Source: Deltaproteobacteria bacterium CG_4_8_14_3_um_filter_43_13 (lineage in GTDB: Bacteria; Desulfobacterota; UBA8473). From it: 14,040 bases of DNA. The notes under the pieces are model-generated. The model was not told the origin of the DNA. It did not search any database and saw nothing but the letters and a program-made list of their open reading frames with translations. This document shows, piece after piece, positions 7,158 through 13,355 of the stretch. The stretch covers positions 1 to 14,040 of the forward strand of contig PFIF01000309.1 of the NCBI GenBank assembly GCA_002782605.1, given 5' to 3'. How positions within the stretch are numbered: position 1 is the stretch's first letter; every line of letters starts with the position of its first letter. Both the position numbers and the translations under genes were made by a program.

Positions 7158-7523
7158 TCAAGACACAGGTTCAACGGTTACCTCTATCCTCTTGAAGTTC
7201 GGGTTTTTTGCCCTGGTTGGATCGTAATTTGTCAACCTGTTGGTCAAGCGACTTCTAGGCATAAATCCAAACCCTTTAGGACACCGGGGATCGAGTTTAG
7301 CCTGAACCACTATAGATCCAAACTCATTGGCCAATCTGACCTGCGCTGAATCATCAATCCCCAGAGATTTCAAATCATCTGCTGAAAGACTGATCTGAGC
7401 CGCACGTCTTTCATAATCGACATCAGAAACACTCTTGTATCTTGCTGCCCACAGGAAGAGATCCTTGTAGGTTATAATAACTATTGGAATAGGTGAACTT
7501 TTTTCACCACCAAGAGGATTCAT
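7158..7523 (-). CDS. fwdD: Formylmethanofuran dehydrogenase subunit D-like, molybdopterin-dinucleotide-binding
   Basis: 121 residues matching the molybdopterin-dinucleotide-binding domain carried by FwdD/FmdD, the small partner of FwdB. The visible pattern is AAQISLSADDLKSLGIDDSA then VRLANEFGSIVVQAK, which forms the double-psi beta-barrel (aspartate-decarboxylase-like) fold, followed by the segment PKGFGFMPRSRLTNRLTNYD near the cofactor. The ATG overlaps the fwdB stop as ATGA, so the two subunits are translationally coupled. In methanogens FwdB and FwdD together bind the W/Mo bis-pterin cofactor. The family call is strong; whether the complex acts on formylmethanofuran, formate or something else is open, since fwdA and fwdC are absent here. 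Confidence 0.85.
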   Translation of the reverse strand: MNPLGGEKSSPIPIVIITYKDLFLWAARYKSVSDVDYERRAAQISLSADDLKSLGIDDSAQVRLANEFGSIVVQAKLDPRCPKGFGFMPRSRLTNRLTNYDPTRAKNPNFKRIEVTVEPVS

Positions 7524-8761
7524 CTTTTTACCATGTCTAATAATCGTCTGATAATCTCTTCATCGCCGGGTATCGACGTAGATATAACCCTATTCAAGGA
7601 AATCTCAGTCCCATCCATCCGTATCGCGTTTCCCCCTGTTTCTAAACCGGAGACAGCGATTCCCAGCACTACATCTGAAATCCTGGTAGTAGCCGTTAGA
7701 AAAGGATCAAGGGTTATGATTGTTATATCCCCCAGATTTTTTACAAGAGAATCCGGCAGAGAAGATAGTGGGTCTGACCCTGCAATAAGTATACAGTCCG
7801 GCACATTATTTCTAACCTGTTCCAGGAATGAGAACTCAAGTCCATGGGAGGCGCCGTTGGCGAAGTTTACCCTGTTGACAAAACCCGTCTTGTCAAAAAG
7901 AAGCTGGTTGAACCCTCGCATATTGTAGGGATCAATCATGGGAATCACCGCGATCCTGGTACATTCTCCAAGCCTATTCACCATCCTGTTGAATGTTTGA
8001 TATTCACCATCCAGCGAATAGTCCAGACCCGGACCGGCATATATCACACAGAAACTGGAGCTCTTTATCGACTTTAAAAACTCCCCTGCATCCTCCCTTC
8101 CCTTTTTTCCCTCTATAATTGCGAGCACAGAAGCGATAAAATCCGGATCTTCCCCTGGCAATATCCTGAAAAACCTGAAAGATTTATCACAGATCTCCGT
8201 GGTTTCAGTATCTCTCACTTCAATTGAGATCAACCTTGATTCAGGAAACCAACCTGCTTCTTCATATTTCGGATGTGTGTAATAAGAGAAATGGGAGAGA
8301 TGCCTTGGATGGGAATGATAAGGATTAGAGCCCCAATATATGACCAAATCAGCATCCTTAGCTTCATCCAGGGAGCAGGTTGGATTGAGATTACTTAAGA
8401 TCGTTTGAACCAACTCACCCTGTCTGAACGATGAAGTATCGTCAATGGTTGCACCCAGGGCTTCTGCCAGTTCAATCGCAGTAGACTGTGCCTCCAGTGT
8501 GGAGTTGTCAAAGCCAAAAAGCAAAGGACTCTCTGCCTGGTTAAGCAATCTGGATGTCTTCTCGACTGCCTCATCTTGGGAAACCTTCTGACCGTAAATC
8601 AGATATGAGGCATGCCGCTTATCGGATTGGCTGGCATAAATAAGAGAAGAACCTTTCCTACATGCGTTTCTGATCTTTGAAATACGATTTTCCTCGATCT
8701 CAACCTCAATATCATCGCATAGACAGGCACAGGTAGTGCATACCAGTTTCTCCTGGATCAT
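7520..8761 (-). CDS. fwdB: Formylmethanofuran dehydrogenase subunit B-like, ligand Cys replaced by Arg
   Basis: 413-residue molybdopterin oxidoreductase-family protein, close to the usual FwdB length of about 430. The N-terminal cluster motif is CTTCACLC (Cys 8, 11, 15) with Cys34 as probable fourth ligand. Later family hallmarks are DADLVIYWGSNPYHSHPRH, IYAGPGLDYS, PMIDPYNMRGFNQLL, LIAGSDPLSS, and the C-terminal GLETGGNAIRMDGTEISLNR. Where FwdB has the sequence CHGP with the tungsten/molybdenum-ligand Cys (Cys118 in Methanothermobacter wolfei), this protein reads SSFRQGELV, so Arg113 takes the place of the ligand. Catalysis at the metal is therefore doubtful or altered; the FhcB relatives of methylotrophs are known to have lost the redox role. 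The ATG at 8761 has AAAGGGA upstream. It lies between a hairpin element and fwdD. Confidence 0.87.
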   Translation of the reverse strand: MIQEKLVCTTCACLCDDIEVEIEENRISKIRNACRKGSSLIYASQSDKRHASYLIYGQKVSQDEAVEKTSRLLNQAESPLLFGFDNSTLEAQSTAIELAEALGATIDDTSSFRQGELVQTILSNLNPTCSLDEAKDADLVIYWGSNPYHSHPRHLSHFSYYTHPKYEEAGWFPESRLISIEVRDTETTEICDKSFRFFRILPGEDPDFIASVLAIIEGKKGREDAGEFLKSIKSSSFCVIYAGPGLDYSLDGEYQTFNRMVNRLGECTRIAVIPMIDPYNMRGFNQLLFDKTGFVNRVNFANGASHGLEFSFLEQVRNNVPDCILIAGSDPLSSLPDSLVKNLGDITIITLDPFLTATTRISDVVLGIAVSGLETGGNAIRMDGTEISLNRVISTSIPGDEEIIRRLLDMVKR

Positions 8762-8814
8762 GGGGTTATTCCCTTTAACTCATTGAGTACTTGAATTTGT
8801 TCGTCGCAGGCGGG

Positions 8815-8915
8815 CAAAAATTAAAGTTACTATTCAGCCACAAATTATCACCAATTATCACGAACAATTATTTTCATTTGTGTCCATTCGTGTCCATTCG
8901 TGGCTGAATAGTTAC
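8815..8915 (-). terminator. Possible terminator or attenuator between cooC and fwdB
   Basis: On the minus strand the long hairpin (8915-8826) is followed directly by TTTAATTTTTG (about 8825-8815), the layout of a Rho-independent terminator for the transcript leaving the cooC-like gene. The stem is long, imperfect and AT-rich, so its strength is uncertain and it might only attenuate. Confidence 0.35.
8826..8915. repeat. Imperfect palindrome with 39-nt arms and 10-bp internal periodicity
   Basis: The left arm 8826-8864 pairs with the right arm 8877-8915 around a 12-nt AT-rich loop. By eye 29 of 39 positions match, and the outer 16 bp (ACTATTCAGCCAC and flanks) match with one mismatch. Both arms contain a tandem 10-mer: AATTATCACC/AATTATCACG at 8843-8862 and GTGTCCATTC twice at 8880-8899. 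Mismatches cluster at the same places in each 10-mer, so the ATTsGTG core is conserved while the spacer differs. It looks like a small mobile hairpin element of the REP/MITE kind. Confidence 0.75.
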
Positions 8916-8936
8916 AAATTAAACTATCGGACAAGA

Positions 8937-9701
8937 TCAAGATGTGTGTAGCATAGGGATATGCCGACAGAGCTTCTCAACCGTTATAAAGGCCTCAGAA
9001 TTCGCGGGTAACTCGAATATCGATCCTCCAGAGGCATCCAGGTTGGCTATTTCAGGGGCATATGGGATATATTCATCTATCTCAAGACCGTTTTCTCTGG
9101 CCATCTTCTCGAAGTAATCTCTTGTTTCACATGTGATCTTATTGGCAACCATCAATATCTGACCAAAGTTAATGAGAAGCTCCCTTGATATCTCACCAAT
9201 CCTTTTGGCCGCCATGAGACCGTAGAGTGTTGGATCGGTAACTATGATCATAAGGCTGAGATCCGCTGTCGTACGTCGGCTCAAGTGTTCAAGACCTGCC
9301 TCACAATCGATCACGGTGAAATCGTATCCTTTTGCTCTGGTATCTATTACCTGACGGATAATATGGTTAATGGCGCAGTAGCAACCCTCGCCTTCAGGAC
9401 GTCCCATAACTACCAGATCGAATCTCTCCGTTTCTTCCACCAAATTATGTAAGTTCTTTTCAAAAATCTTCAGGCCTTTATCAGCTTCAATGCCCTGTGC
9501 TGCTGCCCTATTCATAACGGACTCTCTAACCTCCCCCACACTTTTTCTAACTGTTACCCCCAGCGCCTGGGGCAGGTTAGAATCGGGGTCAGCATCTATA
9601 GCCAGGACCCTTCCTCTTTCGCACAATTGTCTGATCAACAACGCCGATATATTCGTTTTCCCAACACCACCTTTTCCGGAAAGAGCAATAGAAAATGTCA
9701 T
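8937..9701 (-). CDS. cooC: CooC-like ATPase for CODH nickel insertion
   Basis: 254-residue P-loop ATPase of the MinD/SIMIBI class. It has the deviant Walker A SGKGGVGKT (residues 8-16), the switch region IDADPDSNLPQALG, and the GEGCYC motif with Cys107 and Cys109, the CxC that binds nickel in CooC/AcsF proteins. Later come TVIDCEAGLEHLSR and VANKI. CooC proteins dimerise on ATP binding and help load nickel into the C-cluster of carbon monoxide dehydrogenase. Its presence next to cdhA and cdhB supports the same role here. It starts 8 nt after the AAA+ ATPase stop; no strong Shine-Dalgarno site is seen, so translation may be coupled. The gene is followed by the hairpin element. Confidence 0.92.
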   Translation of the reverse strand: MTFSIALSGKGGVGKTNISALLIRQLCERGRVLAIDADPDSNLPQALGVTVRKSVGEVRESVMNRAAAQGIEADKGLKIFEKNLHNLVEETERFDLVVMGRPEGEGCYCAINHIIRQVIDTRAKGYDFTVIDCEAGLEHLSRRTTADLSLMIIVTDPTLYGLMAAKRIGEISRELLINFGQILMVANKITCETRDYFEKMARENGLEIDEYIPYAPEIANLDASGGSIFELPANSEAFITVEKLCRHIPMLHTS

Positions 9702-9709
9702 ATCAACCG

Positions 9710-10738
9710 TTACCCCAGAATACCTGCGGTGATCTCACCTATGAGGCCAAGGGGATCATCATAAAACTTGGACTCAGGTGAAGGCTTTACCCTGCTGCCC
9801 ATAGAGGATACTGCCATGCCCCTTACATCATCTATGGTAGCACTCTTTCGCTTCTCCAGTAAGGCTATAGTCTGTACTTTTTCATATAAGGATAACCCGG
9901 CCCTGGCACTGGCACCCTGATCCAGTTCCTTGTCCCAGGGTTCCTCCCTGGTAGCCCTCACTAACCTTACTATGGCATCCACTACCTCGTCAGGCACCTC
10001 CATCCCATCGGTCTTAAGTCCGTATTTCAGTAGTATCTGCTTCTCCCTCTCCGGAGTCTCCGGGTATCCCATCCTCACTATATCAAGCCTGTCCAGTAAA
10101 ACGTCCGATAACTCTTCTACTCCAGCATGCTCCCTTGGATTCATAGTAGCCAGCATTATAAAGTTGGAGGCATAGTCCACATCATAAGGGCCTATTGTGG
10201 CTATCCTCTCCTCTAATACCTGAAGTAAGGCATTCTGCAACTTCTCCGGCACCCTGTTCAGCTCATCAAAGAAGACTATACCACGATTGCCCTTTAAAAG
10301 CTTGCCAGGCGTAAATGCCCTATAATCATGAGGCCCAAACTTGAAGGCCTTGGTAGGGTCTATGTCCCCTAAAAGATCCTCCGCGGTTAAATCAGGACTG
10401 CCCTGTATCCTGACAAATCTCCTGGCTCCCTCTACTTTCTCTATCTCTAAGTTGCCTTCTTTGGATTTGGTTATGCATAAAGGACAAACCAGTTTGCCAG
10501 GATCACAGTGAAATGGACAACCCTTTACTGCATTGACAGGCGGCAGTATGGAGGCAAGGTATTTGGCAAGTGTGGTCTTGCCTACACCAGGAGGCCCCTC
10601 TATCAATACATGATGATCTGCCAGTATGGAAGCGAGTATCTTCTTCTTGGCATCTTCCTGGCCAAATATAACATCCAACGGATCCTTACCACTGTCAACA
10701 TAACCTAATATCGTCTCCCTCAATCCCTCTATTATCAC
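9710..10738 (-). CDS. Mg-chelatase subunit I / MoxR-like AAA+ ATPase with Cys cluster
   Basis: 342 residues from a GTG at 10738. Motifs: Walker A EGPPGVGKTT (about 47-56), Walker B GIVFFDELNRVP, sensor ATMNPREHAG and the arginine-finger region LLDRLDIV, followed by a helical lid. Just after Walker A there is GCPFHCDPGKLVCPLC (about 73-88), a CxxxC...CxxC cluster like the insertion in ChlI/BchI-type proteins, which could bind zinc or an Fe-S cluster. Chelatase ATPases normally work with a VWA-domain partner; none is in the window. The position directly before cooC suggests a role in remodelling or metal loading of the CODH/ACS complex (inference). The start is set by a strong AAAGGAGG site; an in-frame GTG at 10768 would add 10 residues but has no site. 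Confidence 0.88.
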   Translation of the reverse strand: MIIEGLRETILGYVDSGKDPLDVIFGQEDAKKKILASILADHHVLIEGPPGVGKTTLAKYLASILPPVNAVKGCPFHCDPGKLVCPLCITKSKEGNLEIEKVEGARRFVRIQGSPDLTAEDLLGDIDPTKAFKFGPHDYRAFTPGKLLKGNRGIVFFDELNRVPEKLQNALLQVLEERIATIGPYDVDYASNFIMLATMNPREHAGVEELSDVLLDRLDIVRMGYPETPEREKQILLKYGLKTDGMEVPDEVVDAIVRLVRATREEPWDKELDQGASARAGLSLYEKVQTIALLEKRKSATIDDVRGMAVSSMGSRVKPSPESKFYDDPLGLIGEITAGILG

Positions 10739-10744
10739 GCTAAA

Positions 10745-10752
10745 CCTCCTTT
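10745..10752 (-). promoter_or_regulatory. Strong Shine-Dalgarno site for the AAA+ ATPase
   Basis: Minus-strand AAAGGAGG lies 6 nt before the GTG at 10738. It lies inside the longer reading frame that starts at 10768, so it argues for the shorter protein. Confidence 0.75.
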
Positions 10753-10777
10753 GAAAGTAACGGTTCACAATAGCTTT

Positions 10778-11344
10778 TCATCTTTCGTTGCTGGTGTCTT
10801 GACAACGCTTTTGAGCTATTCTCATATACAGCTCCTCTAAATCGACTTCATTATAGTATCTGCCAATATCATCCAGAGAATGGGCGTCGCTATTCGTCAA
10901 AAGCATGAGCCCATGTTCCACTGCTATCGCCTGAATTCTGTGTTTGTCTATCTGGTTCATTTCCCATCGATGCTGGAAGTTCTCAATTTCAACACCGTGG
11001 AGCTCATCAGCGTGGGCAGCGACATACCGGCTAAAATCTGTTACATGATAGGGGTGTGCTACAAATCTAAAAATCGTGTTGTCAGATATATATAACTCTA
11101 CTACCTGTACATGGAGCAGGTCTGTATTCATCTCCTGTCCCGGGATAATCAAGATTGCATTGTCAAAATGTTCTTCAACAATTTCCTTTACTCGATACCC
11201 ATAGTCCTTATCGATATGCTCCGTGATGGCAACTCCATCCAGGTTCCTTGCTTTTACAGCATTTACGATCTTCTTTATTGCATCTACATCGGTAGATAGA
11301 GTCGCCTCGTAACAATGTGTGTGGAGGTCTAGTTTCAACCCCAC
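10778..11344 (-). CDS. PHP-domain metal-dependent phosphoesterase-like protein
   Basis: 188 residues of the PHP (polymerase and histidinol phosphatase) superfamily. Metal-binding motifs appear in the right order: DLHTHC near the N-terminus, ITEHID at about 40, PGQEM at about 68, FVAHPYHV at about 90, and NSDAHSLDDIGRYYNEV near residue 150. PHP enzymes usually bind two or three metals and hydrolyse phosphoesters. The closest group would be the short stand-alone PHP proteins; the substrate is unknown. Two starts are possible: GTG at 11344 with AGGAG 9 nt upstream, or TTG at 11338, which gives the common N-terminus MKLDLHTH and overlaps the mini-ORF stop as TTGA. It sits inside the CODH-associated unit, 39 nt before the AAA+ ATPase. 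Confidence 0.87.
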   Translation of the reverse strand: MGLKLDLHTHCYEATLSTDVDAIKKIVNAVKARNLDGVAITEHIDKDYGYRVKEIVEEHFDNAILIIPGQEMNTDLLHVQVVELYISDNTIFRFVAHPYHVTDFSRYVAAHADELHGVEIENFQHRWEMNQIDKHRIQAIAVEHGLMLLTNSDAHSLDDIGRYYNEVDLEELYMRIAQKRCQDTSNER

Positions 11345-11424
11345 TGTGCCAGACTCCTATCCCAATAGCCAGAATGCCACCATCTATCGATACCCTCTTT
11401 ACAAAAAGTGCAAATTACTTTCAT
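11335..11424 (-). CDS. Possible 29-residue CxxC mini-protein
   Basis: An open frame of 29 codons fills the gap between two genes exactly. Its ATG overlaps the stop of the upstream gene as ATGA (11424-11421), and its TGA stop overlaps the start region of the PHP gene (TTGA at 11338-11335). The product starts MKVICTFCKEGIDRWWHSGY and continues WDRSLAQWG. It has a CxxC pair plus a His and four Trp, so it could bind a metal or be half of a zinc-knuckle. Tight coupling on both sides favours translation, but the ribosome site is weak and so short a frame could be chance. Confidence 0.4.
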   Translation of the reverse strand: MKVICTFCKEGIDRWWHSGYWDRSLAQWG

Positions 11425-12224
11425 ACTGAGTTGCCGTCCCTTTCGGTAGTTCCTCTTTTTCTAGTTGACACATACTTGTTTCGGAGGATGGACCACTGCG
11501 GCCCTGTATACATAAAATACCGGGCGAGATCTCTTTCCCTTGGATAGATAGTAAAAGGGAAGATCAGGTTAGGGTCGCTGTTGTTCACACCATACACGCC
11601 CATACGGTGTCCTGCCAGAGGCTCGCCATGTTCCCTGAACCAGTTCTCCTGAAAAAGCAAAGTAACTCCGAGCGAATCCTGAAAGGCAGGAACTACAAGC
11701 GCATAATCATGGCCGCTGCCGTGTTTTCCCCGTAATCGTATCAGCTCTTTAGTCCTGCCAAGGCCCGCATCATCGCAACGCGGCGCCAGGTTAATAAAGA
11801 ACCCCCGTGATCCTTTCTCGAAATAGAGGTCGCACTCACCTTGTTGAATCCCCTGATAACCTCTATCCGTTATGAGATGGGTAATTGCTTTTCCAATATA
11901 TTCGAGAGCCTCTTGTGCATTCTCAAAAGCAACCTTTCCCCGCATGGGGAGGGGGGCCATTGTTAAAGGTTTGGGAATCTCTTCTGAAACAGTTATCAGT
12001 GGCTTCTTCCTCTCTATTCTTCCATCGCACGGGAATAGTTCGGAGACCTCCCTCCCTTTATTGTCAATGAATGCTATCCTTAGCAGGAAATGTATGCCTC
12101 CACCTGGATAGGTATGCCTCTCTACAATGTCTATGTTCTTCACCAGGAAATCGTCTTGAACTGGGAACTTGACTCGTAACCCCTTTTTTGCGAATATCTC
12201 CTTTACCTCTGCTACGGTTGCCAT
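11421..12224 (-). CDS. Uncharacterised protein, possible distant relative of the upstream pair
   Basis: 267 residues, cytoplasmic by appearance (no signal or membrane segment); no family recognised. The first 90 residues are beta-rich (GGGIHFLLRIAFIDNKGREV). From about residue 105 the pattern recalls the two paralogues upstream: a helix ALEYIGKAITHLITDRGYQ, then CDLYFEKG, strand RGFFINLA, a basic helix, strand HDYALVVP, and later RMGVYGVNN. The corresponding blocks in the paralogues are KPDFYGKR, HEIAGFVK, MDYVIALPP and FQIWLCNP. This similarity is seen by eye and is weak. The ATG at 12224 has GAAAGG about 8 nt upstream and lies 12 nt after the preceding stop. Context implies a CODH/ACS-linked role, not a known function. 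Confidence 0.8.
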   Translation of the reverse strand: MATVAEVKEIFAKKGLRVKFPVQDDFLVKNIDIVERHTYPGGGIHFLLRIAFIDNKGREVSELFPCDGRIERKKPLITVSEEIPKPLTMAPLPMRGKVAFENAQEALEYIGKAITHLITDRGYQGIQQGECDLYFEKGSRGFFINLAPRCDDAGLGRTKELIRLRGKHGSGHDYALVVPAFQDSLGVTLLFQENWFREHGEPLAGHRMGVYGVNNSDPNLIFPFTIYPRERDLARYFMYTGPQWSILRNKYVSTRKRGTTERDGNSV

Positions 12225-12236
12225 AAAATCTACCTT

Positions 12237-12815
12237 TCACTCTCCCAGGACTTCTCTTTGAATCTCCTTGGATTCGCTGCGGTATGGCATATTGAAGAGC
12301 ATCTCTATACCACCCCTGAATTTAAAATATTCGTTGAAGAGCTTATCCCGTGGGGCACCAAAGGCCGCCCATACACTCTTTTCATCCGGGTTGCATAACC
12401 AGATCATATAGCGTTCCTTCTGTATCTTTTTAAACCACTTATAGTTGTCCTCGCACATGAAATCTATTAAATATCGTTCATTTACCGGTGGGAGTGCGAT
12501 TACATAGTCAACCTTCTCCCCTAACAGGTCCTTCATTCTATCGAGAGGTGCAAACCCGGAAGCGGCTTCATTCATGTCGCGTTTTACTATGCCTGCGATA
12601 TGGTGAGTTGTGCCGGATTCCTTCCTCCTGGCGTAGAAATCAGGTTTAACGGCCAACTCGTTCCAGGCATTCGGTTCTGCCATCTCATAGCCAACGTACT
12701 CAAGGAAACGTTTCACCTCCTCTAAAACCTGCTCGTTACTGAAATCGTATGCCAATTGAGGACAGGCGCTAAACTGGGATAAGAATTCCTTACTCGTAAA
12801 TTTTCCTTTGCTCAC
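12237..12815 (-). CDS. Uncharacterised protein, tandem paralogue B
   Basis: 192 residues from a GTG at 12815 that overlaps the stop of paralogue A as GTGA, with GGGAGG 7 nt upstream. It is clearly homologous to paralogue A (12812-13300): shared blocks are KPDFY, TTHxIAGxVK, DYVIALPP, DNxKxxKKI, IWLCNPxEKS and FKFRGG/LKFRDM. It has an extra N-terminal segment of about 30 residues including FSACPQLAYDFSNEQV. The alternation of strands and helices around PD...IAGxVK and a following VIALPP strand is reminiscent of a PD-(D/E)xK nuclease-like core, but the acidic residue before IAG is His here, so catalysis is doubtful. No known family is recognised. Confidence 0.85.
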   Translation of the reverse strand: MSKGKFTSKEFLSQFSACPQLAYDFSNEQVLEEVKRFLEYVGYEMAEPNAWNELAVKPDFYARRKESGTTHHIAGIVKRDMNEAASGFAPLDRMKDLLGEKVDYVIALPPVNERYLIDFMCEDNYKWFKKIQKERYMIWLCNPDEKSVWAAFGAPRDKLFNEYFKFRGGIEMLFNMPYRSESKEIQREVLGE

Positions 12816-13300
12816 TTTTGACCTCCCGAAGAAGTATGACTCTCTATCTTCATATCCCTGAATTTGAGATGCTGAGTAAAGAGGCTGTCCTGAGGTGTGC
12901 CAAAGACACAGCATATGCTCTTCTCCTGTGGGTTACACAGCCAGATCTGGAATTTATCCCGCCTTATCTTCTTTAACAACTTATTATTATCCGCACGCAT
13001 GACGTCAACCAGATCACCCTCGTTTTGCGGGGGAAGTGCGATTACATAGTCCATATACTCTCCTAACTGCCTCTTTATCGTCCAGAGCTGGGCGACTCCA
13101 CGAGTTATCTCTTTCGCATCCTTCTTTACGAAGCCGGCAATCTCATGAGTGGTCACTCCTTCCCGCCTTTTCCCATAGAAATCGGGTTTTCCCATAAACT
13201 CTTTGGGTATTTCTGGTTCTTCTAGCTGGTAGTCAATAGACTGAAGAAGAGCCTGCACCTCTGTGAGCACCTCTTTAACTGTAAAGGTTTTTTCATCCAT
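12812..13300 (-). CDS. Uncharacterised protein, tandem paralogue A
   Basis: 162 residues from the ATG at 13300, chosen because GGGAGGG lies 5-6 nt upstream; an ATG at 13318 would add 6 residues without a ribosome site. The protein reads as one small alpha/beta domain: helix VKEVLTEVQALLQSIDYQLE, then KPDFYGKRREGVTTHEIAG, FVKK, a helix containing QLWTIKRQLG, strand MDYVIALPP, and IWLCNPQEKSICCVFG. The PD...E...K spacing followed by a Gln-bearing helix recalls restriction-endonuclease-like folds (inference only). It is a duplicate of the next gene and lies about 55 nt after the cdhB stop, so it is likely co-transcribed with the CODH subunits. The function is unknown. Confidence 0.85.
   Translation of the reverse strand: MDEKTFTVKEVLTEVQALLQSIDYQLEEPEIPKEFMGKPDFYGKRREGVTTHEIAGFVKKDAKEITRGVAQLWTIKRQLGEYMDYVIALPPQNEGDLVDVMRADNNKLLKKIRRDKFQIWLCNPQEKSICCVFGTPQDSLFTQHLKFRDMKIESHTSSGGQK
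12822..12827 (-). promoter_or_regulatory. Shine-Dalgarno site deciding the start of paralogue B
   Basis: Minus-strand GGGAGG at 12827-12822, 6-7 nt before the GTG at 12815, inside the 3' end of paralogue A. It rules against the longer frame that opens at 12914. Confidence 0.7.
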
Positions 13301-13305
13301 TTCAA

Positions 13306-13312
13306 CCCTCCC
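13306..13312 (-). promoter_or_regulatory. Shine-Dalgarno site deciding the start of paralogue A
   Basis: Minus-strand GGGAGGG at 13312-13306, 5 nt before the ATG at 13300. It lies downstream of the alternative ATG at 13318, which therefore cannot use it. Confidence 0.7.
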
Positions 13313-13355
13313 AATCATTTGTTAAATTCATAAGCCAGCTCAGGACAGCGACGTC

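Noticed and set aside
7766..7780. A further GGGTCTGACCC-like palindrome
   Set aside because: It lies within fwdB and encodes the GSDP stretch that FwdB proteins conserve, so the protein explains it; similarity to the intergenic copies is probably chance.
8843..8899. Tandem 10-bp repeats as a possible CRISPR array
   Set aside because: Units are only 10 bp, come as two per arm in opposite orientation, and have no spacers of constant length; they form one hairpin.
12816..12914. Upstream extension of paralogue B (a 33-residue longer frame)
   Set aside because: It overlaps paralogue A heavily, has no homology to the family, and the Shine-Dalgarno site plus GTGA overlap fix the start at 12815.
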